A stretch of DNA of 64,000 nt, taken from assembly GCA_009859145.1 (NCBI GenBank), contig VRVR01000003.1, forward strand, positions 310,001-374,000, read 5' to 3'. The notes below the pieces were generated by a model that made no database searches, was not told the origin of the DNA, and was given only the letters and a program-made list of their open reading frames with translations. Position 1 is the stretch's first letter; each line of letters starts with the position of its first letter. The translations under genes and the position numbers were made by a program. The stretch is from Andalucia godoyi. Lineage: Eukaryota > Discoba > Jakobea > Jakobida > Andaluciidae. Positions 10,931 to 21,650 of this stretch are shown here, one piece after another.

Positions 10931-11160
10931 ATAACCCTCCAACCCAAAACGACTGGTGGACGGCTGTGAATATCATCGGATAGTATGGCTGAAGGTGTGT
11001 AGGTCGAGGCCCAATGAGACGCTGTCGAATACTGACAACCCGATTCCTTGTTATCGATGATGGGCGCTGATGCGGATTGCAAAGGTTACTGTACGCCAAA
11101 AACATCTGTCTGAGGCGCAGCATCCGAACCGAATGTTTGGAGAGAGGGGAGTACCTGCAC
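10931..11160. repeat. Dispersed repeat, copy A
   Basis: About 230 bp closely related to 47562-47815, in the same orientation. Both begin TAACCCTCCAACCCAAA and share a 59-nt perfect match (11015-11073 against 47650-47708), with looser similarity on either side. Copy A ends about 170 bp before the ATG of the AKTIP-like gene. The class of element is unknown. No terminal repeats or target-site duplications were seen. Confidence 0.8.
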
Positions 11161-11333
11161 ATGTGTATGGAAAATGAGTCGGGTCTGTTGTACTTCTACT
11201 CAACAGTAAGTCGGCTAGCCAGCAGAACCTCACTTGTTCATGAAGCGTTTTTGTTCTGTTTTTTTCTTTCTTTCTCATTCCATCCCCATGCAGTGTATCG
11301 CAAAGAATCGCAAATCTATTTACGTGCTCGTAC

Positions 11334-12122
11334 ATGGAGTTCCGATCACCTGTGCGAGGAGCATTGCATCCTGAAGCCTCTGAGGATCCACTGTATACAA
11401 AGAACTTTCGACACCTGTTTCTCATCAACGATTTCAAAATCACCACGTTACTTTTGAAGCAATTGAGTCCCGTGGAAGGGCAGGTTCTTGTGGTTCCTAC
11501 TATTCACGGCTCTCCCGAAGGGTGGTCAGGATGTGTTTTTGTTCGTCAAGGTCCGTACAGTAATGCTGTCCTCCGGTTTGTTTTGCGCTTTCCTGAGCAG
11601 TATCCTGACCACGCATTCCCAACTCTAGAGTTTGTGGACGAGACTGTAGTCCATCCTCTTGTCTTTCCAAGGAATGCTGGTCCGAATGGGGGGTGTTTTG
11701 AATGCAGGCACATTGTTCGTCGAATGTTTGAATCCCCGGATGAAAAACACAAGTGTGTTCCCTATTGGATGCTTCGGTACGTGTTGCAGGCTTTCAATTC
11801 GGTTGATCGCATTGAACGATGTGTGAAGGATTTTCCAAGAGACATTCCATTTCCGAATCCGGGCACTCGAGACCTGTTTTTCCAGGATCGACACGAGTTT
11901 GTCAAGCTTGCTCATGCTTCTGCTTCGCAATGCCGAAGGGTCGCACTGGAATTTGGCATCGGAGGCACACAACCGCGCCAGGTTCTTGGAAGACCGAACG
12001 TTTCAGTGTTGTGGAAGCGAATTCGTGAATATTTTCCACAGCGAGTTGATTCAAATGTGCCTTTCATTGACTGGGTTTCTCGTGAATTTGGAGACATCAT
12101 TTCCGCGTCAGTGCCTCGATAG
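11334..12122 (+). CDS. AKTIP: AKTIP/FTS-like inactive E2 (UEV) protein
   Basis: 262 aa. Residues ~25-140 form a UBC-like fold: VRQGPYSNAVLRFVLRFPE, YPDHAFPTLEFVDETVVHP and LVFPRNAGPNGG. These match the FTS/AKTIP pattern of FVRQGPY...FRF.L..PE.FPD..P.v.F...v.HPl. The position of a normal E2 active-site Cys is not conserved, as in FTS proteins. FTS acts with Hook and FHIP proteins as an adaptor linking cargo to dynein. The start at 11334 is the first ATG with full domain coverage. A short upstream exon cannot be excluded, because an ATG at 11167 is followed by a GTAAGT donor, but phases do not fit simply. The gene converges with MED12. Confidence 0.8.
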   Translation: MEFRSPVRGALHPEASEDPLYTKNFRHLFLINDFKITTLLLKQLSPVEGQVLVVPTIHGSPEGWSGCVFVRQGPYSNAVLRFVLRFPEQYPDHAFPTLEFVDETVVHPLVFPRNAGPNGGCFECRHIVRRMFESPDEKHKCVPYWMLRYVLQAFNSVDRIERCVKDFPRDIPFPNPGTRDLFFQDRHEFVKLAHASASQCRRVALEFGIGGTQPRQVLGRPNVSVLWKRIREYFPQRVDSNVPFIDWVSREFGDIISASVPR

Positions 12123-12214
12123 TAAAACTTTCTTATCCTTCCTTCAGAAAAAATGTTTATCAGCTTCAGAATTCCCCCTTTCTCGTGTCTATGGTTCTGT
12201 AATGGCGCTGTTCC

Positions 12215-15200
12215 CTAATTCCAGGACAAACCGGTGATGTCCTCCGCATCCTCCACATCCATCGACATAGAAAAGAAAGAGGTTGCCGTTGTCGACCTGG
12301 AAAATACCTTGGGATCGGTGATCGCAAGACTGTCCAGCGCTCCAGCTGTTCCTCTTTTCTCGGTGAAGTACCGCTGGAATGGATTGATTGCGCTTTTCCC
12401 GTGGCAGTGTCCGCAAGTTTTGCAAGGAAGGCCAACTAAGCGACAATCAAGATCTAAACGGCTTCTATCCTCTGAATGAGAGAAAGAAAAAGCCGTTATC
12501 AACTCCGGCGGCAAAAGCGCAACATCGACACACCTTGCAAAGCAAGACATTGCATCACCAGCAACAATGTGTTCTTTTTGAGACTTTGAGGACACCAAAA
12601 TATCCATTCCGTATGCAGAGGTTCCGGAGAACAGGTAGATAAGCGAGATTGTCAAATCCCATATCTCTCCCAGTCTTGCAAATGTTCCCGAAACCGAAAG
12701 CAAAGCGTGGAATTCTCCAAGCAGCCAAAAGTACACACAGGTCAGCTTCAACATGTACCACCATTTGTCCGAAAGCGCAGATACACCTTTCCATTCCTCA
12801 AGGATAAGAGAAACGAAACCTGCACCTGCGGCACCCGTGTGAATCACCTTGGCCACAGATTCTGCGCGAACGTTGGTGTCCGCTGTTTCGCCGAGATCCT
12901 TGACCAATCCAATGCACGCACTCACAGAATACAAATGCGACAACAGCGCTTCCTGTACGTCCAACGAAGACATCTGCTCAGAAGAGGAGACGAATTTAAA
13001 GAGAAGCAACGGAACTGCATCTACGATTTGAATGAGTGCTTTCCACCGTCTCGAAATATGGTCTTTTGCTTTTGCGGAAAACCGGAAGTCGCCATCAATG
13101 AAGGATCCGAATGCGTCAGTTACGATTGAAAATACATGACTGCACATCAGCACATCAGCGTGCAGTTCTGCGCTTTGAAATTCCTCCAAAAACCACTGGA
13201 AAACCAGCGTCGAAGAAGGAAGATAGCGAAACGAAGACACACAAATCCTGCGAGCTTTCTCCTCGTTGACTGTACCAAAAATTCTAACCAGCTCTTTCCT
13301 GAAGCCAGAGTTCCCTTGATTCAAGGTGACGAATAGCTCGAGATAGACAGCGAGAACACGCGATACAATTGGAGAATATACTTGACTTGTCAATTCGAGA
13401 ATCTGAACCGCAACATTAGGGCTCACAAAAACCAGGTTGGATTTCTCGACAGCTGCAACAGAGGTTGGAACAACAGAAACAACCACAGCACTCAAAAAGA
13501 ACAAGGACGCGGTCGCAGAGTTGCCTTCCGGGTTTTCACGAATACACTGTTGGACGTGAGAAACCCTCTCAGTCAGCAAGTCCGAAAGTTCCTGATAGTC
13601 CACTTGCCAAATGTTCGAGAAGATAGAGGATCGTAGTAATGCACACAGTGCGTCCCGCGCAACCTGCTCTTGGCTCTTTTCTGCAAGTTCAAATAACAGA
13701 TCCTTCCACAGGTTCAGTGAGAACAACGAATGTCCAAATGACTCGGCATTCGAAATTGTGTACGTGATGGCCGAGCAAGCTAACGAAAGGGAATTTGCAT
13801 CGTTATTGGAAAGACAGCAGTTCAAAATCCCACCAACCCAATTTCGGACAGAAAACTCTTTTCCCCCCAGAATGCTACGGTATTCTGCAGAGACGGAAAA
13901 TTTGGAAACATCCGAAATGGGGACGGAGACACCCATGATGGACGAAATCACATATTCGAAGTACTCAAAGATCTCTCTAAGAACTGCAGTCTGAGCTCTT
14001 GGGGAATTTAGCAAAGTGCTAAGTACGTCACACAGTTGCGTTATCAAACCCCAGTTCTCAAACAGCTTCAGAATTCTTAAAACAAGGAAGGGAGGTGTGT
14101 CTCCTTGAACGCAGAATGGCGCAAGACTACGATACATTTGCAAACATAATTCAACATCGAACTGGACATCCTTGAGAACAGGATCCGGTCCGGTACGTAG
14201 AGCTCCATCCGTGCGAGACATGCCGCGAGAAGAAGGAATGATGAAAGCTTCCGTGGACGAAGACTTTTCGACAGGTTTGATACTTAGCTCTGACAAGAGC
14301 TCACCAAACCCAAGTTCACGAAACCATTCACTTTCACCGCGAGATAGGAAAGAGTTCTTCGAATTCCAAAAGGCAGCAACAGAGCTGTACGATTCCTGAA
14401 TGGCAGATACCAGCAGAAGACTCAGAAATCGTTTTCGGTCGTCAACCGACGACTGTCGCGAAAACGCACCAGAAGCTCGGTTGCCAACGAGTGGAGAGGG
14501 CTCCGGATCGTGCCAAATTCCTCGATCAACAACTTGACGCGGTTTAGAATCCATTCCAGCCACAGCTGGTCTCTTGGACGGAATTTCAATCTTGGAAGAC
14601 GGTCGCTTAAGAGAGACGACAGCACGTGGCGCGCTGCCTCCCTCAAAAGAAAATCCCGAAGAATTGAGATCGAATCGTACATCCGGAACGTCATTTGGCA
14701 CAGAAATGAGAAGAAAAGAGAGCACCGCTTTTTGTTTGTCCGATAATCCAGAGTTAACGGCGCTCATTACAAGTTTCATAAAGCGACGAAGGGAAAATAA
14801 ATCCAATCTCATCAAATCAGCGATAAATAGACTGTATGTCCTGACATGAGAAAATGTCTGGGAAGACAGTAGAAAGACACTGTCAGCACCGTTCAGCAAT
14901 TGATTCAAGATTGCCGTCTCAAAAGAAGAGCGAATGCGAGAACGCACGGAAGTAACACGGCTCAACAAGGATTTAAGAAGATCTGTTCGCTGCAGCATTT
15001 GATTCAAGGAGCGATTTAGAGCGGAAAGCAGGCTGTAAACAATTCCTCGATGAACAAAAGAGTCTCGGGTGCCTAACTCCTTCGAAAAAACATAATCCAC
15101 TATAGATCGGGACCACTCCCCACAGAACGACCACATCACCGCCAAGAAGTGCCGAAACACCTCTTCATTAAACGGTTGCGATGCTCCACTGGGCCCCACA

Positions 15201-16985
15201 ACTTGGCCACTGTACGATGGACGTTGAAAAATGTCCAGAGATAATGGAAACGGCGCCAGGATGCAACGCGGTGGAACGTCGACAACATCTTTTGAAAGCC
15301 AAAACTCAGGGGGAATACTGATGAGCTGGTGAAAACCAGTTTTTCCGAGATGCAGGCACAGTGACGGGTTCTTTCTCACCAAAAACAAGCATCTGTACAA
15401 GGCACTTTCATCCATTCGTCGACGGCAAACCAGAGAAACCCCAGCATCCCTGGAAGCTCCTGCAGAAGGAGCCATAATCGACAATACGGATTTCAGAATT
15501 CGCAAGAAGGAAGCGTGAACATCTGCAGCCTGACCGACCAAATCACTTCGGCCAAAAAAGCTTCGACTGGACTCGCGCTCGATTGCTTTCGATAAAACGG
15601 CCTCAACAGACACGGATCGATCAATCCACAAAGACGTCATGAGCAAGACAGACAACTTTCCAGAACCAGAGAAGAAAGTATGCAGAAGATTACAAAGAAT
15701 CGCAAGGTAACAAACATAGGAACTTGGAAGGGAAACCTGTTCCTTCACGAAAGTTTCACGAAGCAGATTCAAAATGACATCGAAACCGATTTCCCGAAGC
15801 AGTCTCTGGGGCCTTAGGAAACCCTTCTCGCAAAAATACTGGAGAATTTGCAAAACATATAAATACATAACGACTTCTTTCCAATTGAAATCTGTCCGAA
15901 GTGCTCTCTTTGACGTGTCTGCGAAACACAAAGAGAGCAACTTTTCAATGAAGAACCGAATCCATCCGTCGTGGCCAAAAAATGACTTGGATGTTTTGAG
16001 ATTTTGGTCCCAGGTCTTAAAAATGATTTCTGAAGACAACAACACTCTTCCTGGAGGCACTCTATGGAGAATAAACATGTCAATAAGCCGCCGCGCCTCT
16101 GAAAACAAGTGTGATTCGAGAGGCTTTACAAGATCCGGCCTAAAGAAGTATGCAAACCCTTCCATCAGCCTCCGCACAACAGCATCGGACATCATGGAGA
16201 TCCCAACGGCCTCCGAAAAAGGCATGCCGTTGACCAGGTATTGTCCATTGTTGAAGGATGGCGCAAGAGAAATCGAAAACGCTTTGCACGCCACAACGGA
16301 GAGTGCAGCATTGAAAGAACCTTTCCGATCCTGGGGAATGCAAGCAGACGTAAGAAGCAAAAACACATACACATACACAAGAAAGGATACATGAACAAAG
16401 AGAAACGTTGAAAAAACAGAAAGACTCTCCAGAAACATACAGCACTCAATTTTTCTTTTCTGAAATCCGAAAAATGGCCTGCAAGATCGTGTAAAGAACA
16501 CTTGACTTTGGTCAGGATGGTCTGACGATCAAACAATGGTTGGCGTTCCGATACCTAGACAGCAAAATGAGCAGACAAGAACACAAGATACGCACAACAA
16601 ATGATAATCATACTCTTACAGGAGGAATCATAGACCATCCTTTTGGATCTTTCAGGAGCTTGTCCGCTGGAGCCTTGCGCCAAACAGAATCACTGCTAAA
16701 TAACTCTGGATAACCAAATCGAAGTTTCCCAATGTCTCGAGGAACGGCGTCAAGAAGAGTGGAACTCAAAGGATACACAGGGCCAGAACTGGATGCTCTC
16801 AGTTTTTGAAGCCACACCGCATGCGGCCCTTCACAAGTCAAGGGATGTGTAGAAGACCGGGGGCCAGCAGAGGATGGTTGTTGTGAAACTTGCAAAGGCT
16901 GAGAATTGCCTATAACAGCATTGGCCGGTTGAGACCCTGGCTGTCTTTCCCAGCCTGCGTTATCTACAAATCCAATATCTGACAT
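12215..16985 (-). CDS. MED12: Mediator kinase-module subunit MED12
   Basis: Three exons in consistent phase: 16620-16985, 16441-16554 and 12215-16330. The introns are 65 nt (GTAAGA...CTAG) and 110 nt (GTATGT...CCCCAG). The product is about 1,530 aa. Exon 1 has a RFGYPELFS block resembling the LGPPDhyPQ motif. Early exon 3 reads LIDMFILHRVPPGR then WIRFFIEKLLSLC, matching the Med12 domain (L...N.P..RA.W.IK...W). It continues with NWKEVVMYLYVLQILQYFCE, matching the LCEWAV-type region. MED12 activates CDK8/cyclin C in the Mediator kinase module. The rest is helical without a clear domain. It is shorter than animal MED12 (over 2,000 aa). Identification rests on motif order rather than on strong identity. 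Confidence 0.68.
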
Positions 16986-17550
16986 GAGTGTCGCTACAAT
17001 ATGGCCGTGGAGAAATCACCTTCAACCGTGTGGCGTCCTGAGTTTTCTGGTTGTTGAATATTTCACAAGCCCAACTTGCAGATATGCAAAAATAAATAAA
17101 AAAGAATAAAAAATAAATAAGAAATGAAGAGAAAAAGGCTGCGGAAGGATGTCCGCAGTACAGCAGCAAGTTCGCAAGTACATACCGGAAGGTGGAGCAA
17201 GTTTTGGCAAAACACAAGGAAGGGGAACGGGCTCCGTGTGCAACCGATTAAGATTTTCGAGGCCTACATTCTCACGCAGCGGATGCAATAGAGTTCACAC
17301 ACCTTTTTTTAATAATCTGGAGCATAATTCTCTTTCAAAATGTGAATGAAACATTTTACATGATAGGTGCTGGTTCATTTCATTCGTTGCAGAACAGTCA
17401 GCAGGTGTTCTCATCATGGAACACACATGCACTGTAGACTGAGCAATGCTCCAAGTCTCACGACGGAAACCACATCCGCAATGCATCGTTGCATCGGACC
17501 TATCATCTTCTTGGCAACGACGGAGTAAATTCAACGCAAAAAGGAGGATT
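16986..17550. promoter_or_regulatory. MED12 upstream region
   Basis: 565 bp between the MED12 start and the RlmL stop, both on the minus strand. It includes an A/T-rich AAATAAATAAAAAAGAATAAA stretch at ~17088-17125. Only short incoherent frames are present. It should hold the RlmL 3' end and the MED12 promoter. Confidence 0.35.
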
Positions 17551-18705
17551 TCAATACATCTTGTACTTCAGCAACCGACACTCGATGGGCCCATTAAAAC
17601 ATATCAGCCTGGCAGATGTACGCAAGCCAACATGCTTGGCAGCATCGGAATCTCCACAAAGAATGGAGGCGTCCCATCCTTTGAAGTGATGCTTGAGGAG
17701 ATCCCCTATTTCTCTGTGCATGTCGAACAACTGCGTCCCCTTATTTCCTATGCGAACTCCATACGGAGGATTGGTGATGAACAGTCCTTTTGGGAACAAT
17801 GGTCGGGAATTTGAAAACGATTTCTGTTCCAGAAGCACCATGTCGGCGACCCCTGCAGCAATCAGCGAGGAAGACGCAATCTTCAAAGCGTCTGCAGACA
17901 AGTCGGATCCCGAAATTCGTCTATTCGTTGAGCGATTCATGGTGGTTCGCGCTTCGACGACTAGATCACTCCACAACGATTTGTCGTGGCGTAGCCAAGT
18001 TTGGAAACCGTGATGATTCCTCATCAACCCCGGTGCAATGCCTGCCGAAATGAGAGCAGCCTCTACCAGGAATGTACCCGATCCGCACATAGGATCCACC
18101 AACTCTTGATACTCTGCAGAATTCACATCATCCCAGTCACTCATTAAGAGGAGGCCAGCAGCCAGATTCTCCTTGAGCGGAGCAGCACCTCCAGAGGTCA
18201 TGCTGCGATATCCCCTCCTATGCAAACTGTCTCCGGACAGATCAATGGAAATCGATGTTTTATCTCCGTGGATGTGCACGTTGAGACGAAGATCCGGCTT
18301 GTCTGAATCCACCGAAGGTCGGGTTCCACTGCGACTACGCAATCGATCAACACACGCGTCTTTGACTTTCTGTGCCCCAAACATTGAATTTCTCAAAAAC
18401 GAATCCTTGTTGGAGCAATCCACTGCGAGCGTGCCCTCTGGAGAAAGGTGCGATTCCCACGCAATCGAATGCGCTAATTCATACAGCTCATCTGAGCATG
18501 TTGTTCGACCGGATGCAAGCGGAAGCAAGATGCGGTTGGCTGTCCTCGACCATAAACAAGCACGATATGCTGTTTCAATTGATCCTTTGAACGACACCCC
18601 CCCGACAATGCATTCCGCGCATGCAGCTTTGATCCTCCCAGAGAGCAATTCTGTTTTTAAGACATTCTCAAGACCTTTTCCAACAGTTGCAAAAAAGGAG
18701 TACAT
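17551..18705 (-). CDS. RlmL/YpsC-type rRNA (guanine-N2) methyltransferase
   Basis: 384 aa. The N-terminus (FFATVGKGLENVLKTEL) matches the start of bacterial RlmL (LFAttarGLEelLa.EL). A THUMP-like region follows (to ~150), then a Rossmann methyltransferase with VDPMCGSGTFLVEAA, GSDLSADALKIA and the catalytic NPPYG motif near residue 311. Length equals the short bacterial YpsC/RlmL-N form. Such enzymes make m2G in 23S rRNA. The sequence is far more like bacterial enzymes than like eukaryotic THUMPD/TRM11 proteins, so it may serve an organelle ribosome or derive from transfer. No clear targeting peptide precedes the domain. No intron is seen. Confidence 0.85.
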   Translation of the reverse strand: MYSFFATVGKGLENVLKTELLSGRIKAACAECIVGGVSFKGSIETAYRACLWSRTANRILLPLASGRTTCSDELYELAHSIAWESHLSPEGTLAVDCSNKDSFLRNSMFGAQKVKDACVDRLRSRSGTRPSVDSDKPDLRLNVHIHGDKTSISIDLSGDSLHRRGYRSMTSGGAAPLKENLAAGLLLMSDWDDVNSAEYQELVDPMCGSGTFLVEAALISAGIAPGLMRNHHGFQTWLRHDKSLWSDLVVEARTTMNRSTNRRISGSDLSADALKIASSSLIAAGVADMVLLEQKSFSNSRPLFPKGLFITNPPYGVRIGNKGTQLFDMHREIGDLLKHHFKGWDASILCGDSDAAKHVGLRTSARLICFNGPIECRLLKYKMY

Positions 18706-19044
18706 TCAACAATAATTAAAACAATGGAAATAAAGAAACACTGATTAGTGGTCAACAATGACCGAGAAATTCAAAGAAATGCAGGCAGGAGGCCATTTCT
18801 GGTTTCATGCAAAAAGTCTCAGAGTCATGCTCCGAGTCATGCTCCGAGTCCTCGATGCATTTGAGTCCGTTCCCCTCCCCCCTCAAAAAAACAAAGAGAA
18901 AAAGTCTGCCAATGAATTAAAAACACACACACACACACAGAAGCTGGACGCAATCAACCCCCGCACTTGCTGTCTGTGACAACAGTGATAATCAATTACA
19001 AGTTTGTGAATTGTTTAAATCGCATTTTTCACACCGAAAGTCTG

Positions 19045-19554
19045 ATGGCCGGAAGCAGTGCAAAAAAGCGACACGAGGCGAACCAAAAGTACCTAAAGGC
19101 TGTTCTTGCCGGGTGCGCCATTGTATCGATGCTGTTTGTTGGCTTCAACGACATGACGTTTGGCATGCTTTCTTATTACGCGTTCGTTGCTGGTCCAATG
19201 TGGATTTCGTTATTTGTGATCCGCTCGTCCATCAAGGCATCGTATGACGAAGAAGGAAAGGTCGTGGACTGTGGGGACTTTCTCTCAAGAGTCGGTCCTA
19301 TAGAGTTCGCAAAGGATTGCGTGTGGCTCTCTTGGATTGCTGTTTCTCTTTGCGCGTTTTCAAACTGGGGTCTTCTTTTCTATGCCGCGATTCCAGTCGT
19401 CGGGGGGTATGGCGTGTATTCATGCTTCATCAAACCTCTGAAGGACATGCAGTCCCGTATGCAAGCTGCCGCTGGGGCACCGATTGTCTCCGAGAAGAAA
19501 CAACGGAAGCAGGATTTGAAGGAAAAGAGAATGGCGATGATGATGAGACGATAG
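19045..19554 (+). CDS. TMEM208: TMEM208/SND2-like ER membrane protein
   Basis: 169 aa from the ATG at 19045; upstream in-frame codons to 18967 look like leader. The family pattern is clear: a basic N-terminus (KKRHEANQKYLK), two close membrane spans (~23-65), a soluble loop with IEFAKDCVWLSW, a further hairpin (~95-130), and a basic C-terminus (KKQRKQDLKEKR). TMEM208/Snd2 acts in the SRP-independent (SND) route of membrane protein insertion at the ER. An SRP subunit, SRP14, is also in this window, but the two are not linked in position. The gene is divergent from the RlmL-type gene across ~340 bp containing an (AC)n tract. Confidence 0.82.
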   Translation: MAGSSAKKRHEANQKYLKAVLAGCAIVSMLFVGFNDMTFGMLSYYAFVAGPMWISLFVIRSSIKASYDEEGKVVDCGDFLSRVGPIEFAKDCVWLSWIAVSLCAFSNWGLLFYAAIPVVGGYGVYSCFIKPLKDMQSRMQAAAGAPIVSEKKQRKQDLKEKRMAMMMRR

Positions 19555-19887
19555 ATCGTTGTAAAAACAAGTGTCGTATATATATGTACATATATATATA
19601 GGTTTCTCTTTCATTTGCGTATGTTTTCGTCCTGTACAAAGTGCGTTCCTTGTCCGCTCGTACAGAGCCTTCCAATTGCCCGAAGACCAAAGCTCTGTTG
19701 GATGCGCGGGCCGCGTTCATTCATTCAGCGTTTTCTCTCGGGGAAAACTGCCCCTCCCCACGTTGCGCTGCATCTCCAGGACGCTTTCCTCGCCCCGAAT
19801 GTGTTGATCATAGATATGCACTTCGCCACGTTCTTCTACTGAATGAGCTGAAAAAAAAACACCTCACTTTTCATTCCCAGGTCTACC
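19555..19887. other. Intergenic, TMEM208 to flavin oxidase
   Basis: Contains TATATATG-type repeats at ~19577-19600. A CATTCCCAG acceptor-like site lies just before the next ATG, which could end a 5'-UTR intron. No gene is supported. Confidence 0.3.
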
Positions 19888-21486
19888 ATGAACGACAGCT
19901 TGTTGGATCCGAGCGCCACCATCAAATCTCGCAAGCATGCTTCTTCGGAACGATGTCGAAACGTCATTTTCTTTCTTTTCGGCTGTGTGGTAACCTCCAT
20001 GGTTGCTGTCCTAATTGGTATTGCAATACTCTACAGCTCACAGTCCGACTCAGGTTCTCAAAGTCAGTGCGATTCTCTCTGTGTTCTCAAGAAACAACTG
20101 CCGACTCGTGTTTTTACGCCCGCAGACGGCAGCGCATTCTCCGCCGCGGCGGCAATGTGGAGCCCGGAGTTTGATGGGAAGAGGCCTGCAGTGATTGCAT
20201 TGTGCCAATCAGAGATAGATGTCATTGCAGTGATCCAGTACGCGTCGTCAGTCCAACTCCCAATTCGCGTCCGCTCGGGGGGTCATTCAGCCCTAGGGTG
20301 GTCAACGTGCGACACTCCCTCGTGCATCGTTGCTGACATCTCGGGTATAAGCCAGATTGCACCCGCAGTTGCACAAGGAGTGGTTATTGTGGGAGCTGGC
20401 GCTCGAATGATAGATGTCCAAAAAACAGTGATTCCGTTGGGATTTGCCGTGAATGCCGGTTCCGGACAGACGATTGGCTGGGGCGGGTTTGCCACCGGTG
20501 GAGGTCTTGGATTGTTCAACAGATTATACGGAATCGCGTCGGATTCCATAGTTTCCGCACGAATTGTGCTAGCAAATTGTTCAGTGATTGACGCCACTTC
20601 ATCCAATTCCTTCTCGGACATATTTTGGGCGATCGGCGGCGGCTCGGGCGGTTTTGGGATCGTGTCGCAGTTCACGTTCCTTTTGCATAGCATTCCCTCG
20701 AATGGAAGAATTTCTGCAGCACGTATCCAATGGGATGCTCGCAGAGTCCAAAATTTGTCTGACAGTGCGTCTCAGTACTTCTCGTGGCTCAAAACAGCTG
20801 ATTTGCGGATCCAACCGTTTCTCAACTTTGATAACTCTGGATCCTCCCTTACCGCTTCGCTATTTTTCAGCGGCTCCGCGACCGATCTTTCCTTGCAAAT
20901 CCAAGCATTGAATGTGAGTGTTCCAGGCCTCCTGTTTGTTCAAGATGTTCACGATGCTCCGTACTTGGAGGTCTACTCCAACTGGGCTGACTCGGACCGA
21001 TATTACATGTCTCTCATGACGTTTATGTCAGGTCCAGATGGAATCCCCAGCTATTTATTTCCAAAGATTATGTATTGGGCAAGTCAATCCCAGTCGTATT
21101 GCCTGGGGGGCTCCTCTGCTATCAGCTGCGGTATTCACACTCTCGCTATCGGTGGTGTTTCTGCTGCAAAGGATCCGGATTTCAGCGCCTGGCCTCATCG
21201 ATCCAGTCTTATTGATGTCATTATCAGCGCTGACTCCTACCATGACTCCGTATTTCAGCGCGGTCAGCAGTGGGCGCAGATGGCTTGGGAAGACATTACA
21301 TCTTCATATGCAGAGTGGCCACGACGTATTTATGTCAATTCGCCTGTACCAGAGGACATGATGCCAGATTGGCGACACGCATACTTTGGAACTCACTATG
21401 ACCGTTTGCTGCAGATCAAGATGAAGTACGATCCCAACGCAGTGTTTCGCCAGCCCGGAACTGTGCAGCCGGATATCCGCAGTTGA
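19888..21486 (+). CDS. Membrane-anchored FAD-linked oxidoreductase (BBE-like)
   Basis: 532 aa. A short cytosolic N-terminus is followed by one membrane span (residues ~27-50), so the enzyme is probably a type II protein facing the secretory lumen. The PCMH FAD domain follows, with RSGGHSALG carrying the His expected to bind FAD covalently. After it comes GSGQTIGWGGFATGGG, matching the BBE-family glycine block. The Cys that makes the second FAD bond in berberine-bridge enzymes is not present there. The C-terminus (YFGTHYDRLLQIKMKYDP) is the BBE domain signature Y.....RL...K.kyDP. The family oxidises sugars, alcohols or alkaloids; the substrate here is unknown. Confidence 0.85.
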   Translation: MNDSLLDPSATIKSRKHASSERCRNVIFFLFGCVVTSMVAVLIGIAILYSSQSDSGSQSQCDSLCVLKKQLPTRVFTPADGSAFSAAAAMWSPEFDGKRPAVIALCQSEIDVIAVIQYASSVQLPIRVRSGGHSALGWSTCDTPSCIVADISGISQIAPAVAQGVVIVGAGARMIDVQKTVIPLGFAVNAGSGQTIGWGGFATGGGLGLFNRLYGIASDSIVSARIVLANCSVIDATSSNSFSDIFWAIGGGSGGFGIVSQFTFLLHSIPSNGRISAARIQWDARRVQNLSDSASQYFSWLKTADLRIQPFLNFDNSGSSLTASLFFSGSATDLSLQIQALNVSVPGLLFVQDVHDAPYLEVYSNWADSDRYYMSLMTFMSGPDGIPSYLFPKIMYWASQSQSYCLGGSSAISCGIHTLAIGGVSAAKDPDFSAWPHRSSLIDVIISADSYHDSVFQRGQQWAQMAWEDITSSYAEWPRRIYVNSPVPEDMMPDWRHAYFGTHYDRLLQIKMKYDPNAVFRQPGTVQPDIRS

Positions 21487-21650
21487 CTATCGGACATGCG
21501 TAAATGGAAAACATTTGTTTATTAACATAATAATAATAAACAAACGGAACATGCATGGGTACAAACAAAAGATCAAACAAACAAGCTGCAACGACAGCAA
21601 CGCAAGATCACCAACAAACATTCTCGAACGATGCGCAATGGACTGTGGAA

